Below are positions 1 to 6,362 of a stretch of 12,182 bases of DNA, in pieces. Each line of letters starts with the position of its first letter. Positions within the stretch are counted from its first letter, which is position 1. Source of the DNA: an uncultured Clostridia bacterium (lineage in GTDB: Bacteria > Bacillota > Clostridia > Oscillospirales > Acutalibacteraceae). The position numbers were made by a program, and so were the translations under genes. The notes under the pieces were generated by a model. It ran no database searches. It was not told where the DNA came from and worked only from the letters and a program-made list of their open reading frames with translations. Location of the stretch: contig CAMFZK010000018.1 of the NCBI GenBank assembly GCA_946006915.1, positions 1-12,182 of the forward strand, read 5' to 3'.

Positions 1-87
1 TATTTCAATTTTTTTAAAAATGTTTATAACCGTGCGAAAAACCATAAAAATTTCGGTTTGTTTACCCTTAAAATCTGCAAATTATTT

Positions 88-127
88 ATAAAACCAAAGG
101 CCACCTTGAAAGATGACCTTTGGCTTT
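88..127 (-). terminator. Rho-independent terminator after spoVM
   Basis: Read on the minus strand, CCAAAGGTCATC (123 down to 112) pairs with GGTGGCCTTTGG (105 down to 94) across a six-base loop. This gives 12 continuous pairs including two G-U wobbles. A run of four U follows, then AU-rich sequence, and this run can also pair with an AAAG just upstream of the stem. On the plus strand the two wobbles become C-A mismatches, so the full stem forms only in minus-strand RNA. It starts about 10 bases after the spoVM stop codon and fits the end of the whole leftward transcription unit. The U tract is short, so termination may be incomplete. Confidence 0.8.
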
Positions 128-137
128 GTATTTGGGT

Positions 138-230
138 TTATGTATTATCCATACTTTGTTTTTTTATTCCGAAAATTGCACGTAAAATTCCGCTTAAAAA
201 TTTAGGACTTTTAAATAATACTACTTTCAT
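138..230 (-). CDS. spoVM: Stage V sporulation protein SpoVM (30 aa)
   Basis: This 30-codon gene encodes a small amphipathic peptide. The core KSPKFLSGILRAIFGIKK aligns without gaps to B. subtilis SpoVM, whose core is KLPKFLGGIVRAMLG. The key Pro9 and Arg17 are at the same positions. In B. subtilis, SpoVM is made in the mother cell, binds the convex forespore outer membrane by sensing curvature, and anchors the SpoIVA ATPase so that the spore coat can assemble. The start is ATG, with GGAGGG six bases upstream. It follows the 50-aa membrane-protein gene by 13 bp and is followed at once by the terminator. The location also fits: B. subtilis spoVM lies downstream of the prpC-prkC-rsgA block. The tail (QSMDNT) is specific to this sequence. 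Its presence implies that the host forms spores. Confidence 0.88.
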   Translation of the reverse strand: MKVVLFKSPKFLSGILRAIFGIKKQSMDNT

Positions 231-236
231 AAAGCA

Positions 237-242
237 CCCTCC
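237..242 (-). promoter_or_regulatory. Ribosome binding site of spoVM
   Basis: The minus strand reads GGAGGG, then six bases, then the spoVM ATG. The site lies in the 13-bp gap after the stop codon of the upstream small gene. It supports translation of this 30-codon frame and suggests co-translation of the pair. Confidence 0.7.
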
Positions 243-243
243 G

Positions 244-396
244 TCAGCACCGTGTACTTGAAAATCCGAGTACTATAACCCAAATTGCAAGTACACCTAC
301 CAATAATTTAGGAGGACAAAAGCAACTTATTAAAAGTCCGCCGGCAAAGGCGATTGCCACAAACCCTTTGTTAAAGCCGTTACGGTGTTTTCGCAT
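244..396 (-). CDS. Small one-helix membrane protein of unknown function
   Basis: This is a 50-residue protein that I cannot assign to a named family. It has a short basic N-terminus (MRKHRNGFNK) and a hydrophobic stretch from about residue 11 to 45. That stretch is interrupted by CFCPPK at residues 25-30 and ends in FSSTRC. The likely form is one transmembrane segment, or a kinked hairpin broken at Pro28-Pro29, with three cysteines (25, 27, 50). The start is ATG, with AAGGGGG seven bases upstream, which is a strong ribosome binding site. It lies 47 bp after rsgA and 13 bp before spoVM, with a possible promoter of its own. This placement suggests co-expression with spoVM and perhaps a role at the spore membrane, but that is inference. 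The hydrophobic pattern, the ribosome binding site and the tight coupling argue that it is a real gene. Confidence 0.7.
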   Translation of the reverse strand: MRKHRNGFNKGFVAIAFAGGLLISCFCPPKLLVGVLAIWVIVLGFSSTRC

Positions 397-418
397 TTTG
401 TTTCCCCCTTACAATACC

Positions 419-424
419 ATTATA
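419..424 (-). promoter_or_regulatory. Possible -10 box for the small gene and spoVM
   Basis: A perfect TATAAT on the minus strand lies in the rsgA-to-small-gene gap, 22 bases before the ATG at 396, leaving a very short leader with the ribosome binding site at 404-410. No good TTGACA-like -35 box sits 16-18 bp upstream, where the sequence is the end of rsgA and reads GTAACC. I also see no clear sigma-E pattern, although B. subtilis spoVM is sigma-E dependent. The region is AT-rich, so chance is a real possibility. Confidence 0.3.
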
Positions 425-443
425 TAGAGGTAAAACAAAAAGG

Positions 444-1337
444 TTACTTTTTTTTGTAATTATCGGCTTCCCAGGGCTTTAAATCTTTCATTTCACTAAA
501 TAATTCAACATAAGAGTTATGACGGGTTACTTCAATTTTACCGTCCTCTACCGCCTGCAACACGCCGCAGCCGCTTTCCTTTGTGTGGGAACAGGTGGAA
601 AATTTGCAAGTATAAATATAATCCTTAAAATCCCTGAAAAAGTGTGCCAAATTTTCCTTAAATTCGTAATCTCTGCTTGTATACTCAAGCGAAGAAAAAC
701 CGGGGGTATCCACAACAATACCGCCGTTTTTAAGGCGGTATGCCTCTATATGGCGGGTGGTATGCCGTCCCCTGCCGAGTTTTTCGCTTACTTCGCCGGT
801 TGCAATATTTCTGTTTTCTAAAATACAGTTGAGTATGCTTGATTTTCCAACGCCCGAATTACCCGTAAAAGCACTTACGCTGTTTTTAAGTTCCGATAAA
901 AGAGAATTGATACCCTCTTTAGTTTCAGCCGAAACGGTAAAGGTTTTGAACCCCGCATTTTTGTAAATGTTTTGCCAGTAAGAAAAATCCCCCATATCGC
1001 ACTTGTTAAAAACGATAATGGGTTCTATTGCTTTGTATTCCGCAATAGCCGTAATTTTATCAATAATAAAGGCATTAGGTGCGGGGGTTGAAAAGGAAGA
1101 AACTATAAAAAGTTTATCAATATTGGCAACATTAGGTCTTACAAGAAAGTTTTTGCGGGGCAAAATACTGTTTACAACGCCCTTGCCGTTTTCGGTAATC
1201 CGGAATTCAACAATATCGCCCACAAGGGGGGAAATTCCGCTTTTACGGAAATTCCCCCTTGCCTTACATTCGTAAATTTCGCCGTCCTTTTCAACATAGT
1301 AAAAGGATGAAAGTGCCTTTAAAATAATACCTTTCAT
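444..1337 (-). CDS. rsgA: Ribosome small-subunit biogenesis GTPase RsgA
   Basis: RsgA (YjeQ/YloQ, also CpgA) is a circularly permuted GTPase that checks late 30S subunit maturation in the cytoplasm. The 297 residues match the family length (B. subtilis 298). An N-terminal OB fold spans about residues 1-65. The GTPase motifs come in permuted order: NKCD (G4) at 111-114, P-loop GNSGVGKS at 159-166, the switch RGRHTTRH at 189-196 and DTPG (G3) at 210-213. The C-terminal zinc knuckle uses Cys244, Cys249, His251 and Cys257. Its ATG overlaps the prkC stop codon by one base (TGATG) and has only a weak ribosome binding site, so it is probably coupled to prkC translation. In B. subtilis this protein is a PrkC substrate, which fits the neighbourhood. 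Confidence 0.96.
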   Translation of the reverse strand: MKGIILKALSSFYYVEKDGEIYECKARGNFRKSGISPLVGDIVEFRITENGKGVVNSILPRKNFLVRPNVANIDKLFIVSSFSTPAPNAFIIDKITAIAEYKAIEPIIVFNKCDMGDFSYWQNIYKNAGFKTFTVSAETKEGINSLLSELKNSVSAFTGNSGVGKSSILNCILENRNIATGEVSEKLGRGRHTTRHIEAYRLKNGGIVVDTPGFSSLEYTSRDYEFKENLAHFFRDFKDYIYTCKFSTCSHTKESGCGVLQAVEDGKIEVTRHNSYVELFSEMKDLKPWEADNYKKK

Positions 1338-3301
1338 CAGTCTAAATCACTTCCGGAATCGGTAATAACGGTTACAATATTACTTTTGTTTGTTGCACGG
1401 AAGTCAACACTGATATCCTGATATTCGGTATATTTATCATTAACATTTATCTTAATTTGATAGGTTGCGGTTTTGGTAGCCGAAGAAATTTCATTGAATG
1501 TATATTTTTTAACCTTTGTTAGATCAAGTTCTTCGCTTTCTTTAACCTTTCTTCCGTCAAGCCAGAGCGAAACCTTGCAAATCTGTTCCTCTAAATCCTG
1601 CGGCAGTGAAATTTCAACATTGGTTTCATAAAGTCCGCTGCTGATATAAAGCGTAACTTCCGTACCCTCTGCCACTTTTTCCGAAGTACTTTGAGGCGAC
1701 TGTTTTATAACATAACCTTCGGGTTGAAAATCTTCGCCCGGTTTAATGTTAAGTTTGGTTTCTTCGGTACGGGCGGTAAGTCCCAAATCTTTAAGTTGTT
1801 TTTTTGCCTGCTCTACCGGTTGACCGCTTACGTCCGGCACTGTAACAAATTTTTGGGGTTTACCGGTTGATACTACTATGGTGATTGTTTCACCCTTTGC
1901 AACAACGGTGGTCTTTTGGGGTTCGGTTCTTATAACATAACCCGCTTCAACTTCGTCACTTGCTTCTTCCACGATTTTGGTTACAAATCCGCTTGTTTTA
2001 AGCCGTGACACCGCATAGGATTCTAACTGACCGTCAACATCGGGAACTTTTTCGGTAGACTGACCCATACTTACATAAAGGGTGATTTTAGTATCTGCTT
2101 TGATTTTTGAACCCTCTTTAATTGACTGTTCGTATACATAACCGTAGTCAAAATCGCTGTTGGTTTCCCACTTTTCGGTGAAAATGAAATTATCGGTATA
2201 CTCGGTATTGTTCTTAATTTCGGTAAGTTTCATTCCCACAAATTTGGGACAGGGCATTTCCGAGCCGGTATTTTTAAAGAGTTTCGGAACAAATATTGCC
2301 GCTAAAACAACAAGTGCTATTACAAGTGTAACCGCAATTCCCGAAAGAATGGGAATAATGTTATTCTTTTCCTTTTCTTCTTCCTTTTCTTCCGTCTTTT
2401 CTTCATTACCTATATTGCCGATAAATTTTGTAGGTGCATCATCAACAAAATAGGAATAAGAAAACGTAATGGTTGGGTCTTTGCGGAAGTTGCCTAAATC
2501 GCAAAGCATTTCTGCGGCAGACTGATACCGTCTTTCCTGACTTTTTTGCATTGCGTGCATTGTAATTTGTTCAAGACCTAACGGAATTGAGGGGTTAATT
2601 TCGGTAGGTGGTTGCGGTTCTCTTTGCAACTGCATAATAGCAACCGAAACGGCGCTGTCTGCTTGGAAAGGAAGACGGCCGGTAAGCATTTCGTAAAGCA
2701 TAACGCCAACCGAGTAAATATCCGCCTTTTCGTCGGTCTTTTCTCCCCTTGCCTGTTCGGGGCTGATATAATGAACCGAACCGATTGCTTTATCGGTAAT
2801 TGTACGTTGGTCACTTCTTGCAAAACGTGCAATGCCAAAGTCGGTCACTTTAATAGTGCCGTCCTTTAAAACAATAATATTTTGCGGCTTAACATCCCTG
2901 TGAACAATGCCGTTGTCGTGTGCGTGCTGAAGTGCTTTTAATATTTGAATGGTAAAATGAACGGCATCTTTCCAACGAAGACTGCCTTCCCTTTCGATAA
3001 CTTCTTTAAGGGTAATACCTTCTATATATTCCATAACGATATACTGAATAAGGTCGCCGAAACTTACATCATAAACATTAACGATATTAGGGTGCGAAAG
3101 CATTGCAATGGCTTTAGATTCGTTTTTAAAACGGCGTAAAAACTCTTGATTTGATAAAAATTCTTCCTTTAAAATTTTAATTGCAACCAAGCGGTCTTCC
3201 TGATTATCATACGCTTTATAAACAACCGCCATACCGCCGACGCCGATAATTTCCTGTATTTCATAACGTCCGTCAAGACGTTTTCCTACATACTTATCCA
3301 T
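1337..3301 (-). CDS. prkC: Membrane Ser/Thr protein kinase with PASTA repeats
   Basis: This is a Hanks-type receptor kinase of the PrkC/PknB/Stk1 family. It senses muropeptides or cell-wall precursors outside the cell and phosphorylates growth, translation and wall targets; in B. subtilis it also triggers spore germination. The kinase domain covers about residues 10-275. It has the glycine loop GVGGMAVVYKA (20-30), the ATP lysine Lys42 (VAIK), Glu61 of helix C, HRDVKPQN (134-141), DFG (154-156), the activation loop with Thr167 and Thr169, and SPEQARG (180-186). A Glu/Lys-rich linker (300-312) leads to one membrane helix (about 315-338). Three PASTA repeats follow, at about 349-412, 418-480 and 486-556. 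The last 98 residues are beta-rich and unassigned. AAGGAAG lies eight bases before the ATG. It starts 21 bp after its phosphatase gene. Confidence 0.96.
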   Translation of the reverse strand: MDKYVGKRLDGRYEIQEIIGVGGMAVVYKAYDNQEDRLVAIKILKEEFLSNQEFLRRFKNESKAIAMLSHPNIVNVYDVSFGDLIQYIVMEYIEGITLKEVIEREGSLRWKDAVHFTIQILKALQHAHDNGIVHRDVKPQNIIVLKDGTIKVTDFGIARFARSDQRTITDKAIGSVHYISPEQARGEKTDEKADIYSVGVMLYEMLTGRLPFQADSAVSVAIMQLQREPQPPTEINPSIPLGLEQITMHAMQKSQERRYQSAAEMLCDLGNFRKDPTITFSYSYFVDDAPTKFIGNIGNEEKTEEKEEEKEKNNIIPILSGIAVTLVIALVVLAAIFVPKLFKNTGSEMPCPKFVGMKLTEIKNNTEYTDNFIFTEKWETNSDFDYGYVYEQSIKEGSKIKADTKITLYVSMGQSTEKVPDVDGQLESYAVSRLKTSGFVTKIVEEASDEVEAGYVIRTEPQKTTVVAKGETITIVVSTGKPQKFVTVPDVSGQPVEQAKKQLKDLGLTARTEETKLNIKPGEDFQPEGYVIKQSPQSTSEKVAEGTEVTLYISSGLYETNVEISLPQDLEEQICKVSLWLDGRKVKESEELDLTKVKKYTFNEISSATKTATYQIKINVNDKYTEYQDISVDFRATNKSNIVTVITDSGSDLD

Positions 3302-3322
3302 AAAAAATTCTTCCTTTCCGAA

Positions 3323-4048
3323 TTACATTGTAAGGGTTACGGCGGTTATGTTATCTCCGCCGCCGCCGTTATTTGCAAGTTCGACTAACTTTTCGGCAAC
3401 TGCCGATATATCGTTTTGTTTAAATGTTTTAAGTATATCTTCTTCGGTTGCGAAGTTTGTAAGCCCGTCGGTACAAAGAAGCAGGGTGTTGCCGCCCGAC
3501 AAACCGTATTCCGAAATATCCACCGCAACTTCCGCTTCGGCACCCAATGCCCTTGTTATAACATTTTTTCTGGGGTGTACTTTGGCATCTTCGGGGGTTA
3601 TTTTTCCGCTTTCAATAAGTGTTTGCACTATTGAATGGTCGGTTGTAAGTTGGGTTAGTTTATCGTCTACAAGGTAAATTCTGCTATCCCCCACATTGGC
3701 AATAACCGCATTACCGTCCCTTACCACCGCCGCAACAACGGTTGTACCCATACCGCTTAAATGTTCGTTTTTGGAAGACATATCATATATTTCTATATTA
3801 GCACTGATAATTGCATTTTTAAGCATTTTAGCAATATCTTCCGCCGACATATTATTACGGTAGGATTTAATAATGTATTCGCTTATTGTTTTTACTGCGG
3901 TACCGCTTGCAACGTTTCCGGCGTTAGCACCGCCCATTCCGTCACACACAACCGCAAAGGTTACATCTTGTGAAATTTCGCCTGCAAAATATGCGTCTTG
4001 GTTACTGTTTCGCACAACACCTTTGTCAATTTTACTGTAAATCTTCAC
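3323..4048 (-). CDS. stp: PP2C-family Ser/Thr phosphatase, partner of PrkC
   Basis: This is a PPM/PP2C metal-dependent phosphatase (Stp/PrpC) that reverses phosphorylation by the kinase encoded next. It is cytoplasmic, with no signal or membrane segment. I choose the GTG at 4048, which has AAGGAGG nine bases upstream; the upstream in-frame GTG at 4057 lies inside that ribosome binding site. The 241 residues begin KIYSKIDKGVVRNSNQD, the usual family start. Motifs in order are RNSNQD (13-18), CDGMGG (35-40, metal ligand Asp36), GMGTT (99-103), VGDSR (119-123), DHS (137-139), HPRKNVITRALG (158-169), CTDGL (192-196, Asp194) and GGDNIT (230-235, Asp232). All expected metal-binding aspartates are present. 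It overlaps the end of rlmN by 17 bp. The name prpC is the B. subtilis equivalent. Confidence 0.95.
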   Translation of the reverse strand: MKIYSKIDKGVVRNSNQDAYFAGEISQDVTFAVVCDGMGGANAGNVASGTAVKTISEYIIKSYRNNMSAEDIAKMLKNAIISANIEIYDMSSKNEHLSGMGTTVVAAVVRDGNAVIANVGDSRIYLVDDKLTQLTTDHSIVQTLIESGKITPEDAKVHPRKNVITRALGAEAEVAVDISEYGLSGGNTLLLCTDGLTNFATEEDILKTFKQNDISAVAEKLVELANNGGGGDNITAVTLTM

Positions 4049-5081
4049 AAAAATCACCCTCCTTTACTTTACGTCTTAACTGCCCACAGGAAGCGTCTAT
4101 ATCCGCCCCCAGGGTACGGCGTATTGTTGCGTTTACACCGTTTTTAATCAATCGGTCGCAAAACCGAATAATTTTTTGTTTGTCCGGCTTTTTAAAGTTA
4201 TTTTCCTTAACGGGATTTGCAGGTATTAAGTTGACGTGGCACATAATGCCTTTCAGCCGTTTTGCCAATTCGTCTGCACATTCCGGCGTGTCGTTTACAC
4301 CGTCTATTAAAGCGTATTCAAAAGAAATTCGCCTTGTGGTTACCTTTTGGTAATCCCTGCACGCTTTTAAAAGAGAGTCTATATTCCATTTTTTATTTAC
4401 CCGCATAATGGAATTTCTAATATTATCATTCGGGGCGTGAAGTGAAATTGAAAGGGTGATGGGAAACCCGTATTCCTTTAATTTTTCAATACCGCTGACC
4501 ACACCCGAAGTTGAAAGCGAAATATGCCGAAGCCCGATATTAAGACCGTCTTGGTCCGACACAAGTTGTAAAAACTTAACCGAATTATCGAAATTATCCA
4601 GCGGTTCTCCCATACCCATCATTACAACGTTTGAAACCCGTATGTTATTGTCGATTTGGGCTTTCATAATCTGTGCCAGCATTTCCGAAGCGGTTAAATT
4701 ACGGAAAAGCCCCTCTAACCCGGAAGCACAAAAACTGCACCCCATTCTGCAACCGACCTGGGTTGAAATACAAACCGTGTAGCCGTGTTCGTACTTCATA
4801 AGCACCGATTCTATATATTCGCCGTCGAAAAGTTTGTAAACATATTTAACCGTACCGTCTATTTTTGATTCGAGACGTTTCACAATTTCAACATTCGCAA
4901 TATAGCATTTTTCCGCTAAAACTTCCCTTAACGGTTTTGGGATATTTGTCATTTGGTCAAAGGTTTCTACCCCCGACTGCAACCATTTAAAAATTTGAGC
5001 CGCTCTGAATTTCGGTTGATTTAATTCACTTAAAAGTTCTGTAAGTTCGTTTTGGCTCATAGAACGGATATCTGTTTTCAA
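4032..5081 (-). CDS. rlmN: Dual-specificity 23S rRNA/tRNA (adenine-C2) methyltransferase RlmN
   Basis: RlmN is a radical-SAM enzyme that methylates C2 of A2503 in 23S rRNA and of A37 in some tRNAs, which improves peptidyl-transfer fidelity. The 349 residues match the family length. An N-terminal helical region precedes the radical-SAM barrel, where Cys111, Cys115 and Cys118 (CRMGCSFC) bind the 4Fe-4S cluster. GMGEPL (156-161) is the SAM-contact motif. Cys332 in ADIDASCGQL is the catalytic residue that carries the methyl group as methyl-cysteine. Intact ADIDASCGQL separates it from degenerate homologues, and RlmN-type is more likely than Cfr in this cluster. The start is a TTG with a perfect AAGGAGG nine bases upstream; the nearest ATG (codon 8) has no such site. 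The ribosome binding site overlaps the rsmB stop codon. Confidence 0.96.
   Translation of the reverse strand: MKTDIRSMSQNELTELLSELNQPKFRAAQIFKWLQSGVETFDQMTNIPKPLREVLAEKCYIANVEIVKRLESKIDGTVKYVYKLFDGEYIESVLMKYEHGYTVCISTQVGCRMGCSFCASGLEGLFRNLTASEMLAQIMKAQIDNNIRVSNVVMMGMGEPLDNFDNSVKFLQLVSDQDGLNIGLRHISLSTSGVVSGIEKLKEYGFPITLSISLHAPNDNIRNSIMRVNKKWNIDSLLKACRDYQKVTTRRISFEYALIDGVNDTPECADELAKRLKGIMCHVNLIPANPVKENNFKKPDKQKIIRFCDRLIKNGVNATIRRTLGADIDASCGQLRRKVKEGDFCEDLQ
4058..4064 (-). promoter_or_regulatory. Ribosome binding site fixing the GTG start of stp
   Basis: AAGGAGG on the minus strand lies nine bases before the GTG at 4048 and inside the 3' end of rlmN. The only longer in-frame start, GTG at 4057, directly abuts this site and so is unlikely to be used. 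Confidence 0.75.
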
Positions 5082-5090
5082 ATCGGCTCG

Positions 5091-5097
5091 CCTCCTT
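5091..5097 (-). promoter_or_regulatory. Ribosome binding site fixing the TTG start of rlmN
   Basis: A full-consensus AAGGAGG on the minus strand shares bases with the rsmB stop codon and stands nine bases before the TTG at 5081. It is the reason for preferring TTG over the in-frame ATG seven codons later. Confidence 0.75.
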
Positions 5098-6361
5098 AAT
5101 TTTTATTTGTTATTAAAGCACAGAAAAAACCGTCAGTTCGGTCAATATGGGGCATAAAGGTATGCATATACTCTAAAGTAAAATCATTATTTCGGCTTAA
5201 AAAGTCATTTACAATATCTTCATTTTCTTTTTTTCGTAAAGTACAGGTGGAATAAAGCAATTTTCCGCCTTTTTTAAGGTATTTTACCGCATTTTGCAGT
5301 ATTTTTTGCTGAATTTCACACAAAGAGTCAAACTCGGCAAAGTTTTTATATTTAATATCGGGTTTTCTTCTTATAACGCCAAGTCCCGAACAGGGAACAT
5401 CGCAGAGTATATAGTCAAATTTGCCTAAACTGCTGTCATAAACCGTAGCATCGCACACTTTTGGCTTTACAATGGTAGTTCCCAGCCGTTTTGCCGACTT
5501 TTCTATAAGTCCTGCCCGTTGTTCGTAAAGGTCACAACTTATTATTTCGCCCTTATTTTGCATAATAAGAGCCATACTGAAACTTTTTCCGCCCGGTGCG
5601 GCACACATATCAAGCACACGTGAACCGGGCATTGGGTTTAAAACCGAAACTGCCGTTTGACTTGCCAAATCCTGAACAAAGAAAAGTCCCCTGTTATAAA
5701 GTTTATTATTAGCAATATCAATACCGCTTTTTAAAATCAAACCGCCGTCGGTTTTGGTTTTTTCGGTTTTAGTGCCTATTTTATTTTGGAAATCTTCAAC
5801 GCCGATTTTAAGAGTGTTAACCCTTAAAGTAAAGGGGGCGGGTTTTAAACTTTCTTCTAATAAATGTTTTGCGGTATCTTTTCCGTAGTCTAAAATAAAA
5901 CTTTCAATAATCATAGCAGGGCAAGAGTACAAAATGCTTAAACTTTCGGTATCGTCACCTGTGGGAAGTAAACTGTCCGCCCTTAAAATGTTACGCAAAA
6001 CGGCATTTACAAACCCCGAATTACGGCTTTCTTTGGAAGATTTTATAAGTTTTACCGCCTCGTCAACCGCCGCACTGTTTGGAATTTTATCCATAAACAT
6101 TATTTGGTAAACTGCCGTTCTTAAAACTTCTAAACTAAAGGGTGCAACCTTTTTTAAAGGAGTTTTAATAAACTGTTTTAAAACATAGTCTATGGTGATT
6201 TTTCTGTCAAGCACGCCGTAAACAAGTGCGGTTGCAAGCGCTTTATCGGCAGCCGAAAGGTCGCTTTCGCTTAAAACCGAGTTTAAAGTTATATTTGAAA
6301 AGGCCGATTCGGTATTTATTTTAAGTAATGCTTTTACCGCTGATTTTCTTGCCTTTGCCAT
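5096..6361 (-). CDS. rsmB: 16S rRNA (cytosine-967-C5)-methyltransferase RsmB
   Basis: RsmB (Sun/Fmu) uses SAM to methylate C967 of 16S rRNA. With the ATG at 6361 the protein has 421 residues, close to the usual 430-450. An upstream in-frame TTG at 6373 would add four residues but lies inside fmt. The N-terminal part (about 1-130) is a NusB-like RNA-binding domain. The C-terminal Rossmann methyltransferase has motif I VLDMCAAPGGK (249-259), motif IV DVPCSG (321-326) with Cys324, and motif VI STCTL (371-375) with the catalytic-nucleophile candidate Cys373. The C-terminus has the typical PHIDRTDGFF pattern. The ATG comes one base after the fmt stop codon, with only a weak GGGGA upstream, so its translation is probably coupled to fmt. 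Confidence 0.95.
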   Translation of the reverse strand: MAKARKSAVKALLKINTESAFSNITLNSVLSESDLSAADKALATALVYGVLDRKITIDYVLKQFIKTPLKKVAPFSLEVLRTAVYQIMFMDKIPNSAAVDEAVKLIKSSKESRNSGFVNAVLRNILRADSLLPTGDDTESLSILYSCPAMIIESFILDYGKDTAKHLLEESLKPAPFTLRVNTLKIGVEDFQNKIGTKTEKTKTDGGLILKSGIDIANNKLYNRGLFFVQDLASQTAVSVLNPMPGSRVLDMCAAPGGKSFSMALIMQNKGEIISCDLYEQRAGLIEKSAKRLGTTIVKPKVCDATVYDSSLGKFDYILCDVPCSGLGVIRRKPDIKYKNFAEFDSLCEIQQKILQNAVKYLKKGGKLLYSTCTLRKKENEDIVNDFLSRNNDFTLEYMHTFMPHIDRTDGFFCALITNKN

Positions 6362-6362
6362 A

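Noticed and set aside
37..62. Small AAACC/GGTTT inverted repeat near the left edge
   Set aside because: Only five pairs around a long AT-rich loop, with no associated gene start or U tract.
58..261. Open frame of 67 codons on the plus strand (TTG start)
   Set aside because: It runs antisense across the terminator hairpin, spoVM and part of the small membrane-protein gene, has no ribosome binding site and shows no recognisable protein pattern.
424..455. A-rich then T-rich segment at the end of rsgA that might be a terminator
   Set aside because: The minus strand reads AAAAAAAAG-TAAC-CTTTTTGTTTT. The possible stem is almost all A-U with one G-C pair and a tiny loop, too weak to call, and it overlaps the rsgA stop codon.
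2363..2404. 42-base nearly pure pyrimidine stretch on the plus strand
   Set aside because: It encodes the Glu/Lys-rich linker between the kinase domain and the membrane helix of PrkC. It is low-complexity coding sequence with no regular repeat unit.
6170..6208. TTGACA, 17 bp, TATGTT on the minus strand inside rsmB, resembling a promoter
   Set aside because: The bases encode conserved RsmB residues (LDRKITIDYV), the -10 matches only four of six positions and no gene starts nearby. Chance is the simpler explanation.
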